Shown: positions 22,206 to 35,105, counted from the first letter of the stretch. The stretch is 64,000 bases of DNA from Apostichopus japonicus (GCF_037975245.1 NC_092581.1:17537303-17601302); one strand, 5' to 3'. Made by a program: numbers and translations. The notes: generated by a model from the sequence alone, not told the origin.

Positions 22206-22464
22206 AACACATTGTGAACGAACATCATTCTTTCTTTTCAAAAAATTATAGCAATCAACCGCAAGTTGCTTCCGTGTAGAGCTCACAACATTTCTATTAC
22301 AGAGATTTTCATGCTAAATACAGCCAATGATGTTTTCTCAAAGTTCCCGCGATTTGTTTGGCTATTAGTCCCTTACCCATTGTCTGCAAACATGCTTGCA
22401 TCTTCAGCGCTCAATGAACGCAAAGTATGATGGTTTAACTATGTAACGCGGATAGGGGGAAATT

Positions 22465-22587
22465 GTTAACGTCCTAATTTGTAGCAACAGCCATGTAAAT
22501 ATTGTTAACAACGTGATTTGTCGAACAAAATCACGTTGTTAACGATATTTACATGATAGTTGCTACAGCTCCAAGGACGTTGTTAAC
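22465..22587. repeat. palindromic hairpin element, ~120 bp
   Basis: The left arm (AACGTCCT, TGTAGCAAC, CATGTAAATA, GTTAACAACGTGATTT) is mirrored by AAATCACGTTGTTAAC, TATTTACATG, GTTGCTACA and AGGACGTT, with a short loop near 22520. Probably a small foldback transposon. Confidence 0.75.
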
Positions 22588-22589
22588 GA

Positions 22590-23472
22590 TATATTTAACG
22601 TAATATTTGAATAATTGTTTTATCACAGAAAGATGAGTTTAGACAATCTATGGATTTTGCGGGAGGCTACTACAACATCTCTGATACTGAAAAGGACTTT
22701 AAATCTCACAGTATGTTTTGTTCTCTCCGTATTGAGAGTTGATAATGTAATATGTGCATTCATACCACAGTAATTTCTTCGTTGCAAACTTGCGTAAAAT
22801 TTCGCGGTCCCTTTGACCACGTGCTTCAAGTCATGATTCTGGTGCAACATTCGTGTGTATAAACTACTATATTCATAGGCCTACATCGTCAAAAGTAGTC
22901 ATTGAAGTTTGAGATACTTAATCGACATTGTGTAAATATGTTATTTAAATACTATAATTTTCGTGGAGCTGGTTGTTTCCAAATACTGCAAAGCATCCAG
23001 GGTAAATGTTGGATCAGTTGCTCTATGGTTGGATGTAGTCTGCGCCTCGTGAGTAACAAGAATTAGGGCACAATATTGAAGTAGGCCTACGTAGGCAATA
23101 CACTCACTGAACTAGTTTACTAAACCCGCCAAGCAAGTTCATTCGTAACACCAATGCAGTTCGGAGTTTCGATTTGCGAAAGCAATTGTTACGAATTTTT
23201 AGACCAAAAAGACCGCTAACATGTTATGCGAGAAACGAATCATCCAAGATTCACTCGAGTTTTGACAACGGCTATTTTGTTGTATAGGTACGGTGATATG
23301 ATCTTTTCTTCACAAAGTTTCAGGATTTGAGCATGTGCGTTGAAACTCCGAATTTCGAACAGGCCTAATACAATTGCGTGGAATTTAGCGAAATATGCAT
23401 ACTGCAGGTACGGGGATATTTGAAGAGTTGGGGTTGCTGGTGAAATCGCTGCAAGGTCAAAGCATGGAGGTA
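22590..23472. other. spacer, no gene seen
   Basis: No exon or element recognised up to the target duplication CTATATAC at 23473-23480. Confidence 0.5.
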
Positions 23473-23480
23473 CTATATAC

Positions 23481-26400
23481 CAGGGACGTAGCCAGGGGGG
23501 AGCAGGGGGAGCGACCGCTCCCCCCCTTTCAGTGTCTATTTTTTTTTTTATACTGTCGTTTTTTAGCATGGTATTTTGTCAGTGCTCTTTTGATCTTGAA
23601 TACTCGTTAGCTCCGTTAACTCGATTGTAATCGTAGTAACATTCACGCCTACTGATTCAACTACTTACTTAGTTTGGCAGATGCAATTAGCTAAATTTAG
23701 CTTATAGCCAATTACAAGCCTACAGTTGGCCACTGCGTAATAAAATACATATTGCCTACCTAACCGCACTCTATGGAATGTCACGAACTGTATGCACAAC
23801 AACGTCGACAACGTTCGTTCAATGAGTCGTCCTAAGTTGTTGCACGAACAGCATGTTATAAAGCTAAGCTAGCAATCGTACGTGATACGCACTTCCTATA
23901 AATAATTATTACACTGCTAATACACTGCGATAACGATATTTGTTTTTTTAGGCCACTGCATTTCTGGCTGTATTACAAAATATGAAAGTTTATATTGTCC
24001 ATCAGTTAAGTTCATCAAATGTATTAAAGTCCAGACATTGGACAATAAACAAGAATCATCCTACTGGAAAACTTGTAAAAGAGCACTATGTTTGTCTTTC
24101 TGATATATTATGTAAAAGAACATGTAAAAGAATTTAAACAGGAAACAAAATCTGCTGATAATGATATCATATGATCAGGGCGTAGCCAGTATGTAGCACG
24201 ATAGTTTCATTCAACACCCTATACCCCCCGAAAAAGACTATAGGATCCGATGTCAGTTTTTAAACATGAACCCGTTTACGCAGATAATATTTCAGTTGAG
24301 AAAACACTTGGGAAATTTGCATCAGATGGCAATCGTCGGATAGCTCTCGCCTTCTCTTATTAGGCTAACTTAAACATTTACTAGCTACAGTTGTATCAAA
24401 GACATTTCTGGACTATCTTTGCATCTACAAGTATCAGAAGTTGAAAAGTAAGTAAGACTACTCTGTACATGTACCTTCAAGGGCGGCGGAACCGGGGGGC
24501 ACAGGGGGCAAGTGCCCCCCACTTTTCCTCAGGTTAAAAATGTGCCCTTTTTCTACATAAAACTTGTACTCTTGATCACCTTATTAGAACAGAGATATTT
24601 CAGTAAGAGATCTAATCCTAATTTAGAACTATCAGGGGCGTAGCCAGTATGTAGCACTGTAGGCCCGGGCCTACACTTTTTTTGGCCAAGTTATCTTTTT
24701 TATTAAAACACCCATAATTCAAATCCATAAGCTTGCTGGACGAGTTTAAGAGTCTCGACAGGAAAAACTATTGAAATGAACGAAGCAAGATTATGGCTAA
24801 ATTAGGTGACCTATTCTTCTGTCATCTAGGCTGTCATTCATATCGCGTGCCGTTTCATTCAATACTCTACCCGCCGAAAAAGACTAGGATACGATCTTGT
24901 CAGTTTTTTAACATCTACTTAAGAACTCGTTTACGCAGATAAATTTCAGTTGAGAACATTCCACAGTCAAATAAGCCTATCGTTGATTAACAGACTTTAT
25001 ATGTATAGAGCTGCAGCTCTTTGTTGCCTGTTGTAGTCACGATCGGCGTTCCAAGTTCCAAAACAGCCTTTTCGATAAACATTTACTAGCTACAGTTTTA
25101 TCAAAGATAATTACTGGCTATGGTTGTATCAAAGACATTTCTGGCCTATCTTTGTATCTACAAGTATCAGAAGTTGAAAAGTAAGACTACTTAGACGGGG
25201 GGGGGGGGGGTGGGGGCGTTGATGGAGTGATGTGTATACGCAAATAAGATAATACAATAAGATTTATAAAGGGTACTAAATATCAGGCTGCAACAGTCCA
25301 ATCGAATTTCTGCAAAGTGCCCTTTGACTTCGGTGCCCCCCCCCCCAGATTAAAGGTGCTTCCGCCGCCCTTGTGTACCTTGCTAATTTTAATACATTAT
25401 GTATTATTGAATTACGTACTTTTTTAACTCGTTTGTTTTTTGGGTTTAAAAGTGATTTTGAATGAGGTTTCTCCGCGCCAACCGATGGTGGCGCTCCGCT
25501 CAGATAGTCGTGCCTACAACTTTGAAAATCCATATCAATCGCAAAAAGTGCTCCCCCCCCCCTTTCAAATTCCTGGCTACGTCGCTGCTATATACGCAGT
25601 TGGTGAGGAGGAAAGAGTGGCAAAGCAGGCGAAATGAAGGTCGGGCGACCGCCCCTGTAATACAGCGAAGCTAGGGCACTGGATGGCATCTGCCATATAT
25701 ATTGTGTAGAGCATTCACAAAGTACAGGCAGTGATACGATCGCACCCATACAACTATACACTAATAAAAGTATAGGTCATACAATAAACGCAATCGGTGT
25801 TCGGTCGGGACAAAACTTAAACATTTACTAGCTACAGTTGTATCAAAGACATTTCTGGACTATCTTTGCATCTACAAGTATCAGAAGTTGAAAAGTAAGT
25901 AAGACTACTCTGTACATGTACCTTCAAGGGCGGCGGAACCGGGGGGCACAGGGGGCAAGTGCCCCCCACTTTTCCTCAGGTTAAAAATGTGCCCTTTTTC
26001 TACATAAAACTTGTACTCTTGATCACCTTATTAGAACAGAGATATTTCAGTAAGAGATCTAATCCTAATTTAGAACTATCAGGGGCGTAGCCAGTATGTA
26101 GCACTGTAGGCCCGGGCCTACACTTTTTTTGGCCAAGTTATCTTTTTTATTAAAACACCCATAATTCAAATCCATAAGCTTGCTGGACGAGTTTAAGAGT
26201 CTCGACAGGAAAAACTATTGAAATGAACGAAGCAAGATTATGGCTAAATTAGGTGACCTATTCTTCTGTCATCTAGGCTGTCATTCATATCGCGTGCCGT
26301 TTCATTCAATACTCTACCCGCCGAAAAAGACTAGGATACGATCTTGTCAGTTTTTTAACATCTACTTAAGAACTCGTTTACGCAGATAAATTTCAGTTGA

Positions 26401-29400
26401 GAACATTCCACAGTCAAATAAGCCTATCGTTGATTAACAGACTTTTTATGTATAGAGCTGCAGCTCTTTGTTGCCTGTTGTAGTCACGATCGGCGTTCCA
26501 AGTTCCAAAACAGCCTTTTCGATAAACATTTACTAGCTACAGTTTTATCAAAGATAATTACTGGCTATGGTTGTATCAAAGACATTTCTGGCCTATCTTT
26601 GTATCTACAAGTATCAGAAGTTGAAAAGTAAGACTACTTAGACGGGGGGGGGGGGGGGGGTGGGGGCGTTGATGGAGTGATGTGTATACGCAAATAAGAT
26701 AATACAATAAGATTTATAAAGGGTACTAAATATCAGGCTGCAACAGTCCAATCGAATTTCTGCAAAGTGCCCTTTGACTTCGGTGCCCCCCCCCAGATTA
26801 AAGGTGCTTCCGCCGCCCTTGTGTACCTTGCTAATTTTAATACATTATGTATTATTGAATTACGTACTTTTTTAACTCGTTTGTTTTTTGGGTTTAAAAG
26901 TGATTTTGAATGAGGTTTCTCCGCGCCAACCGATGGTGGCGCTCCGCTCAGATAGTCGTGCCTACAACTTTGAAAATCCATATCAATCGCAAAAAGTGCT
27001 CCCCCCCCCCCTTTCAAATTCCTGGCTACGTCGCTGCTATATACGCAGTTGGTGAGGAGGAAAGAGTGGCAAAGCAGGCGAAATGAAGGTCGGGCGACCG
27101 CCCCTGTAATACAGCGAAGCTAGGGCACTGGATGGCATCTGCCATATATATTGTGTAGAGCATTCACAAAGTACAGGCAGTGATACGATCGCACCCATAC
27201 AACTATACACTAATAAAAGTATAGGTCATACAATAAACGCAATCGGTGTTCGGTCGGGACAAAACTTAAACATTTACTAGCTACAGTTGTATCAAAGACA
27301 TTTCTGGACTATCTTTGCATCTACAAGTATCAGAAGTTGAAAAGTAAGTAAGACTACTCTGTACATGTACCTTCAAGGGCGGCGGAACCGGGGGGCACAG
27401 GGGGCAAGTGCCCCCCACTTTTCCTCAGGTTAAAAATGTGCCCTTTTTCTACATAAAACTTGTACTCTTGATCACCTTATTAGAACAGAGATATTTCAGT
27501 AAGAGATCTAATCCTAATTTAGAACTATCAGGGGCGTAGCCAGTATGTAGCACTGTAGGCCCGGGCCTACACTTTTTTTGGCCAAGTTATCTTTTTTATT
27601 AAAACACCCATAATTCAAATCCATAAGCTTGCTGGACGAGTTTAAGAGTCTAGACAGGAAAAACTATTGAAATGAACGAAGCAAGATTATGGCTAAATTA
27701 GGTGACCTATTCTTCTGTCATCTAGGCTGTCATTCATATCGCGTGCCGTTTCATTCAATACTCTACCCGCCGAAAAAGACTAGGATACGATCTTGTCAGT
27801 TTTTTAACATCTACTTAAGAACTCGTTTACGCAGATAAATTTCAGTTGAGAACATTCCACAGTCAAATAAGCCTATCGTTGATTAACAGACTTTTTATGT
27901 ATAGAGCTGCAGCTCTTTGTTGCCTGTTGTAGTCACGATCGGCGTTCCAAGTTCCAAAACAGCCTTTTCGATAAACATTTACTAGCTACAGTTTTATCAA
28001 AGATAATTACTGGCTATGGTTGTATCAAAGACATTTCTGGCCTATCTTTGTATCTACAAGTATCAGAAGTTGAAAAGTAAGACTACTTAGACGGGGGGGG
28101 GGGGGGTGGGGGCGTTGATGGAGTGATGTGTATACGCAAATAAGATAATACAATAAGATTTATAAAGGGTACTAAATATCAGGCTGCAACAGTCCAATCG
28201 AATTTCTGCAAAGTGCCCTTTGACTTCGGTGCCCCCCCCCCCCCAGATTAAAGGTGCTTCCGCCGCCCTTGTGTACCTTGCTAATTTTAATACATTATGT
28301 ATTATTGAATTACGTACTTTTTTAACTCGTTTGTTTTTTGGGTTTAAAAGTGATTTTGAATGAGGTTTCTCCGCGCCAACCGATGGTGGCGCTCCGCTCA
28401 GATAGTCGTGCCTACAACTTTGAAAATCCATATCAATCGCAAAAAGTGCTCCCCCCCCCCCTTTCAAATTCCTGGCTACGTCGCTGCTATATACGCAGTT
28501 GGTGAGGAGGAAAGAGTGGCAAAGCAGGCGAAATGAAGGTCGGGCGACCGCCCCTGTAATACAGCGAAGCTAGGGCACTGGATGGCATCTGCCATATATA
28601 TTGTGTAGAGCATTCACAAAGTACAGGCAGTGATACGATCGCACCCATACAACTATACACTAATAAAAGTATAGGTCATACAATAAACGCAATCGGTGTT
28701 CGGTCGGGACAAAACTTAAACATTTACTAGCTACAGTTGTATCAAAGACATTTCTGGACTATCTTTGCATCTACAAGTATCAGAAGTTGAAAAGTAAGTA
28801 AGACTACTCTGTACATGTACCTTCAAGGGCGGCGGAACCGGGGGGCACAGGGGGCAAGTGCCCCCCCACTTTTCCTCAGGTTAAAAATGTGCCCTTTTTC
28901 TACATAAAACTTGTACTCTTGATCACCTTATTAGAACAGAGATATTTCAGTAAGAGATCTAATCCTAATTTAGAACTATCAGGGGCGTAGCCAGTATGTA
29001 GCACTGTAGGCCCGGGCCTACACTTTTTTTGGCCAAGTTATCTTTTTTATTAAAACACCCATAATTCAAATCCATAAGCTTGCTGGACGAGTTTAAGAGT
29101 CTAGACAGGAAAAACTATTGAAATGAACGAAGCAAGATTATGGCTAAATTAGGTGACCTATTCTTCTGTCATCTAGGCTGTCATTCATATCGCGTGCCGT
29201 TTCATTCAATACTCTACCCGCCGAAAAAGACTAGGATACGATCTTGTCAGTTTTTTAACATCTACTTAAGAACTCGTTTACGCAGATAAATTTCAGTTGA
29301 GAACATTCCACAGTCAAATAAGCCTATCGTTGATTAACAGACTTTATATGTATAGAGCTGCAGCTCTTTGTTGCCTGTTGTAGTCACGATCGGCGTTCCA

Positions 29401-30041
29401 AGTTCCAAAACAGCCTTTTCGATAAACATTTACTAGCTACAGTTTTATCAAAGATAATTACTGGCTATGGTTGTATCAAAGACATTTCTGGCCTATCTTT
29501 GTATCTACAAGTATCAGAAGTTGAAAAGTAAGACTACTTAGACGGGGGGGGGGGGGGGGGGGGTGGGGGCGTTGATGGAGTGATGTGTATACGCAAATAA
29601 GATAATACAATAAGATTTATAAAGGGTACTAAATATCAGGCTGCAACAGTCCAATCGAATTTCTGCAAAGTGCCCTTTGACTTCGGTGCCCCCCCCCCCC
29701 CCCAGATTAAAGGTGCTTCCGCCGCCCTTGTGTACCTTGCTAATTTTAATACATTATGTATTATTGAATTACGTACTTTTTTAACTCGTTTGTTTTTTGG
29801 GTTTAAAAGTGATTTTGAATGAGGTTTCTCAAGTTAGCAAGAGGCCAGGGAACCAGAATGAACATTCGGGAAGGGCTGTTTCCTGCCATCTGGGGGGTTT
29901 GTAAAACCAAAAATTTTCTTGTACGCTCCGCGCCAACCGATGGTGGCGCTCCGCTCAGATAGTCGTGCCTACAACTTTGAAAATCCATATCAATCGCAAA
30001 AAGTGCTCCCCCCCCCTTTCAAATTCCTGGCTACGTCGCTG
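23481..30041. mobile_element. hAT-type element enlarged by internal tandem duplication
   Basis: The left terminus is CAGGGACGTAGCCAGG at 23481, the right terminus CCTGGCTACGTCGCTG ending 30041. The 8-bp sequence CTATATAC flanks both (23473-23480 and 30042-30049). The same right end plus CTATATAC also recurs inside at 25587-25595 and in the following units, because a segment spanning the right end and ~225 bp of flank was duplicated in tandem. No transposase is seen. Confidence 0.8.
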
Positions 30042-30266
30042 CTATATACGCAGTTGGTGAGGAGGAAAGAGTGGCAAAGCAGGCGAAATGAAGGTCGGGC
30101 GACCGCCCCTGTAATACAGCGAAGCTAGGGCACTGGATGGCATCTGCCATATATATTGTGTAGAGCATTCACAAAGTACAGGCAGTGATACGATCGCACC
30201 CATACAACTATACACTAATAAAAGTATAGGTCATACAATAAACGCAATCGGTGTTCGGTCGGGACA
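24367..30266. repeat. four tandem units of ~1.45 kb
   Basis: Units begin with AACTTAAACATTTACTAG at 24367, 25814, 27263 and 28713, giving periods 1447, 1449 and 1450; the last unit is 1554 bp. They are nearly identical apart from homopolymer lengths and a few substitutions. Unit 4 carries ~100 bp (about 29834-29930) that units 1-3 lack. Each unit has an internal partial duplication of the AACATTTACTAGCTACAG segment. Confidence 0.93.
24478..25373. mobile_element. hAT-like element nested in tandem unit 1 (and copies)
   Basis: Ends CAAGGGCGGCGGAA and TTCCGCCGCCCTTG, with a perfect 8-bp duplication TGTACCTT at 24470-24477 and 25374-25381. The same element is present in the other units at about 25925-26821, 27374-28271 and 28824-29730. 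It has G-tracts of 14, 17, 14 and 20 bases in units 1-4 and no transposase. Confidence 0.85.
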
Positions 30267-31096
30267 AAAACTTTTGTCTCTAGTAATATTACTGTTAGGC
30301 TACTGGTTTTACTTGATTGCCAACATTCACAACGTATCCATACATAAAGTTTAAATAAATAAGCTGGCATTTTGTCTCGACACTCGTTTTACTTGATTTC
30401 CGACATTCACAGCGAATCTCTACACATCGTTGAAGGAGCTCAAATAAATAGGTTTAAAAGTGCAGTATTTTTATGCCGGCATTTTGTCTAGATACTCGTT
30501 GTACTTGATTTCTGACATTCACAGCGTATCTCTACACATTGTTGAAGGGGTTCAATGAAATCAGTTTAAAAGTGCAGTATTTTTATGCTGGTACTTTGTC
30601 TAGAAACTCGTTATACTTGATTTCCGACATTCACAGCGTATATGCATAGCATATAACATTCTTTTTCAATTATTAGTCTTTAAAATGAATTTCAGGGGTC
30701 TGTATATTTTTCATTATGATGTCCTAATGTCACTACACAGTAGTATCTCTTACCTATGCCTATAGTTGTTTTATATTCTGGGAGCAAGCAGGTCACTTCA
30801 TATATGCAAAAGGATGCTTTCATGCTTTTTACCAAAAGCAGAGATCATATGTCCTTCCTCCCCCTCCCCTCCCCTCCCCACCCACAGCCTCCCCATCCCG
30901 GTCATCCTGTTTTAAGCTGTCAAGAACAGACCTATTATTGCCAATGCTATAAATCTATATTGTGCAGTATTATATACAATTGTGGAGTGACGAGTTGTAT
31001 TGGCGTACGTTCATAAGTTGACCTCCTCCCCCCCCCCCCGTTTACGTAGTGGAACGGTCCCATCAAATAAATGTACAGAATCTTTCTATACTTGAA
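30267..31096. other. spacer with short tandem repeat
   Basis: Contains the ~113-bp tandem repeat listed below, a C/T-rich stretch near 30860-30900 and a C-run near 31030. No gene is recognised. Confidence 0.55.
30297..30646. repeat. ~113-bp tandem repeat, about 3-4 copies
   Basis: Copies share ACTTGATTTCCGACATTCAC, AGCGTATCTCTACACA, TTTAAAAGTGCAGTATTTTT and GGCATTTTGTCTAGA in order. Confidence 0.8.
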
Positions 31097-31134
31097 CACT
31101 GATCTCTACACTAACGTTAGTGTAGAGATCAGTG
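31097..31134. repeat. perfect 38-bp palindrome with 8-bp target duplication
   Basis: Two back-to-back inverted 19-mers (CACTGATCTCTACACTAAC and its complement) are flanked directly by TACTTGAA at 31089-31096 and 31135-31142. This looks like a transposon reduced to its two terminal repeats. Confidence 0.85.
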
Positions 31135-31239
31135 TACTTGAAAGAAGCAAGCAACATCTGATTGGTATGTGACTATACAAGGGACACAACCATTTCATGA
31201 TAAGGGTTGATTGATATTCAGTTTTTAAGGAGATTCCAA

Positions 31240-31306
31240 CCGTAATCTATAAATAGCCGCGACTTCCTGAAGCGTTAGCCATAGTGCAGAGCAAAGAAAG
31301 AACAGG
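31240..31306 (+). promoter_or_regulatory. possible core promoter and short leader
   Basis: TATAAATAG at about 31247 is followed by ~55 bp that ends in ACAG/GTAGGC, a possible splice donor. No coding exon could be linked downstream, so this is only a candidate. Confidence 0.2.
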
Positions 31307-31606
31307 TAGGCTACATGGATAGGCCTTGCACAAGTATGATTTCGCGTTGCCATTACTTTCTTGTAAGAAAGTTTGGTTGCAAATATACTGTTACTGTTTT
31401 TACTCAAACCACATTTTCACAACCAATATCGTTTAATGGGCCATTACACTGTTAGGAAGTTACGAACCATTTGAATAGATCATTAGAAAACATGATTGGG
31501 GAAACCATCGTATGTGTTGATTGTAAGAAGTATTTTGAGTCTATCTGTAGTTTATATAATTATGCAGCCTTGTCGTACGAATTAGTTCGCATGTCAATTT
31601 AAAGGG

Positions 31607-31935
31607 TGTGAAGACTCGCGCAAAAAAAAATGTCTAATGCTGGTAATCTGACCTAGTTTCGAATGAGGTGTAACAGAAGTGTTAGACACCACCATCGATC
31701 CCAGAAAGTACGCACACAGCTTGCTACCTTAGGTAATTAGACACTAGTGTACAGTCAGGACATACAGCTGCGGTCAATACCCACAGCACAGAACAAACGA
31801 TACAGGCGATGGACATCTCAGGTCCAGCTAAAGATAACAAGGTATCACGTTTCATTACTGTCCGCATTTTGTAGCGACAAGCAGGAAACTTCACTTGCAA
31901 GCAACGGAAAGTTAACTTTTTCAGAGCGCGGCACG
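31607..31935 (+). repeat. inverted partner of 62940-63280
   Basis: About 330 bp that recurs, reverse-complemented and diverged, at 62940-63280. Shared landmarks: GTGTGAAGACTCGCGC, GTAATCTGACCTAGTTTCGA, AATTAGACACTAGTGTACA, GATGGACATCTCAGGTC and TCACTTGCAAGCAACGGAA. The 72-codon frame at 31747-31965 is not conserved in the partner, so it is probably non-coding: an old segmental duplicate, a low-copy repeat or a regulatory exon. Confidence 0.8.
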
Positions 31936-31965
31936 CGGTTTTGGGCGAGTCTTCAATGCCTTTAA

Positions 31966-32639
31966 TTAAACGAACAGTTGTTTACGGCCATTTTGTTTTT
32001 ATGCAAATTAGCCAATTTCCCCTAGTTATTTTTTTCTACCTTTTTGATTTGTTTCTAAGCATGGTCTCTAAAGACATTTGCAACAGAAATCGTTTCTGCT
32101 GCAATTTTTTCGAGGTCAAGCCATTATTTTGTACAGATTGACTAGACTACTTGTAGTGAACCAGTATTTAACGTACTGACGTTGGATATGCTGTTAGATG
32201 TTCTGATGTTAACATATTGGAATATATTGGTATAAGATTTTTAGAAATCCACAGAATAAAGTCAGACGTATACATTCATTTCGAGTAAACTTGTTGGCTA
32301 AAAAGTAATGTGGGCTGAACAGTGTTGATAGCGGAAGAGAACAAAAAACAAAAACAGAACTCTAGCAGAATGACGCAGATTTGTATGCTCGAGATGTGAA
32401 TACAGTGTCTTTCCCGCGAGACTATATAGAATAACATACTCAACACTGAGCTTCGACCTGTCCGTGAACTGCAATGTATCTTAAGTATTTATACACCATA
32501 TGATTTTGAGGTTCGGCTTACAACAGGAAATGAAAGCCAATACATGCATCCTGTAATATATGCGTGATCTATATTAGAACAATGAAACTGATATGGCAGT
32601 CAACATACTAGTGTTATTGTATTAACAATAAGCATCATA
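31966..32639. other. spacer, no gene seen
   Basis: No recognisable element or exon. Confidence 0.45.
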
Positions 32640-33035
32640 CAAATACAAAATCATACAAATATTTAGGAATGGTGCTGAATGATCAATTGACTTGGGGGCG
32701 GGGGATCATATTGAAAAATTAGTCAAAAAATTGAACTCTAGGCTATATTGTCTTCGGTTTAATGTCATTATTCAATGTGCGTTCAGAAATTTTAGAGATG
32801 TTTTTATAATTCTACTATTTGTGGAGTCTGGATATATTGTCTAATTTGCTGGGGTGCAGGTAAATGTCAGTAAATCAGAAAGGGACCGTTTTGATAATAT
32901 TATTAAGAAAGCTGAAATCATAGGTGGGGGGGGGGGGCGGGGGGTTCTCAGTCTGCTGTTGACACTGTCTACTAGTGCCTTCTACAATCCAAGCTTGATA
33001 CAGTGTGGAGTGACTGTGTATCCTTCCCATCACCA
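32640..33035 (+). pseudogene. LINE reverse-transcriptase C-terminal fragment (5' of the insertion)
   Basis: Reads YKYLGMVLNDQLTW, then HIEKLVKKLNSRLYCLRF, RDRFDNIIKKAEIIGG and QSAVDTVY, LLQSKLDTVWSDC, with a stop and frame shifts. This is the thumb/C-terminal pattern of non-LTR retrotransposons (KYLG box, then DxxxxxxKxA). The CACTG transposon at 33036 interrupts it; the end resumes after 40967. Confidence 0.8.
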
Positions 33036-35032
33036 CACTGTTAAAAATATCTGTCAGTTTACAGACTTTTTTAACATAAATTTCCGGTTTTTTCCCATTA
33101 ACCAAAAATTACTGTATTTTTACAAACAGTTTGTATTGCTACAAAAACAAAATGTAATATAACATATATTTTCTGTTTATTTAGAAAACAATTATTTTCT
33201 ATTTTTTTAACAAAATTTGACTGCAATCATTAATATTTTTACAGAAGTAACTGTAAATTAAAGTAACAGTTGAAAAATCCTGTTATTTTACAACTTATAT
33301 CTGTTTTATTGCAATAACATGATCGCACTGTTTTTTTTTACCATCAATTTGTATTTACTACGACAAAAAAATGTTTTTAAACAGAAACTTTTCATTTTTA
33401 CGGAATAAACAAATATTTAGTATTTCAATTAGCAACACTATAGGGTCCTTTTATAGACCAATTCATCGTATGTTTCTTCAAGCACAATCTGACTGAACAA
33501 TATATGGGATGCGCTCATCTCGGGTGTGTGGTCCAGGGACCCGCTTCGGGCCCTAAGTTAGTCAATGTGTTTTCGGGACCTTTGGGCGATGCCCATGCAC
33601 GGAAGCTCTGGGGTTTAAAAAAATTGTGATCATTATTAACTGTCTTCAATTGGCATTGAATGCGCACTAAATAGACGAAAAAAATTCTATTTAATTTGGG
33701 CATTTTTATTTCAAATAATTTAAATTTGAGTAAATGCCGATCGATTTCGTGATACAGCGAGCATGTGGGTGAGACAGATTGATGTTGTTAAGGGTTGCAT
33801 TGGAGTGGAGAACAACGTACAGCGTGTATGGCACACCTAATGCAGTCCAGTGGTTTCGCAATGGCTCGGTGACCTAAGGTCACGGTTTCCACCTGGGTTC
33901 ACGAGTGTAACATATGCATATTAACGTTTCCCGCCAAAATAACAGTCCACGGCCTGACGTATCAGTGCACAAGAAACTTTTTCAGTTATACGTACAATAC
34001 AACAGCGCACCGAACTCCGACCACGTACGTACGTACACACTACTACTGCTTGCGTCCAGCATGCAGTACACAACACTAGCTGCCTTTTCACTGATGACGC
34101 AGGAGAATTCTTCAATATTCGACTGAGGTGGGTGTAGTGGAAGTTCATTCAAGTTTTGTTAGCAAATAAGTTGGTAGAAACATTGACTATTCATCAATAA
34201 CAAATTCTTAGAAGGCTTTTTCTTGCCGTTTCGGAAAATCTGTTAAATGTTTTTGTATAACGGATGCGAAAACTGAGCTTTATAGTTATAGGCTAGGCCG
34301 AATAACGAAGGGCCTAGCATAACGTTAGGCATCAGTGGCTAACGGTGGTCTTAGTCCGGAGCGATATTGATGAAATAAAATAATAGCCTAGGCCTATAGG
34401 CTTGGCCCATATACAGTTTAAAGGTTTTTGCTATTGCCTGTGCGGCTGTAGCCTAAGCTATTAATATTAATAGGCTACTTTTAACCGAATTGTTGATTAA
34501 GTTTAAGCCAACATTATCATTAGCTTTGAAAACTTATGATACCCAACAAAGCTTAGGGCCTAACAGAATGCTACAGTAGTTTTACTGTAGGTTGAAGACT
34601 ACAGTAAAAAGTGCAATTTCACCCATGTAAAGTTGAACTAACCATAGATTAGTTGAAAGCCTAATTTTAAGCAAGGGATGGCAAAGTGGGGATTTTAAGT
34701 AAAATTTCAGTGTCACATTGTTATAGTCTCTGTAGTGTTATGTTGATCAGCCTTTCAGGACACCTTACATAGAGTTGCAGATCAGCCCAATGACAACAAC
34801 CTGACTATGCCACAGGTGCAGAATATGTTCTTAGATCATGCCAAAAGCAATGTGTGTACTCGAGGTGTAATGCCACATGTGTTCTTTTAAGTGTGTTTAT
34901 ACAGACTTGGTCAAAATCTGTGCTGTATATGGCCAATAATTAAACATTATTTAGTAATGAGTAGTCATGTAGACTGCCATCATGATGGCTACTGAAGTGA
35001 ACTTTGACCTACACTAAGGTGACAATTAACTG

Positions 35033-35033
<1 letters not shown>

Positions 35034-35100
<67 letters not shown>
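35034..35100. repeat. (AT)n microsatellite
   Basis: TA dinucleotide run of about 65 bp inside the 7.9-kb transposon. Confidence 0.97.

Positions 35101-35105
<5 letters not shown>

Noticed and set aside
22463-22590. Bacterial-type terminator or attachment site from the hairpin
   Set aside because: The context is eukaryotic and the arm structure fits a foldback transposon.
25276-28467. Repeated minus-strand ORFs containing DFQSCRHDYLSGAPPSVG
   Set aside because: They are translations of the tandem-array unit and its hAT ends, vary with poly-C length, and have no independent coding evidence.
31747-31965. 72-codon ORF as a 5' coding exon
   Set aside because: The diverged inverted partner near 63.1 kb has a stop in this frame, so the frame is not conserved.
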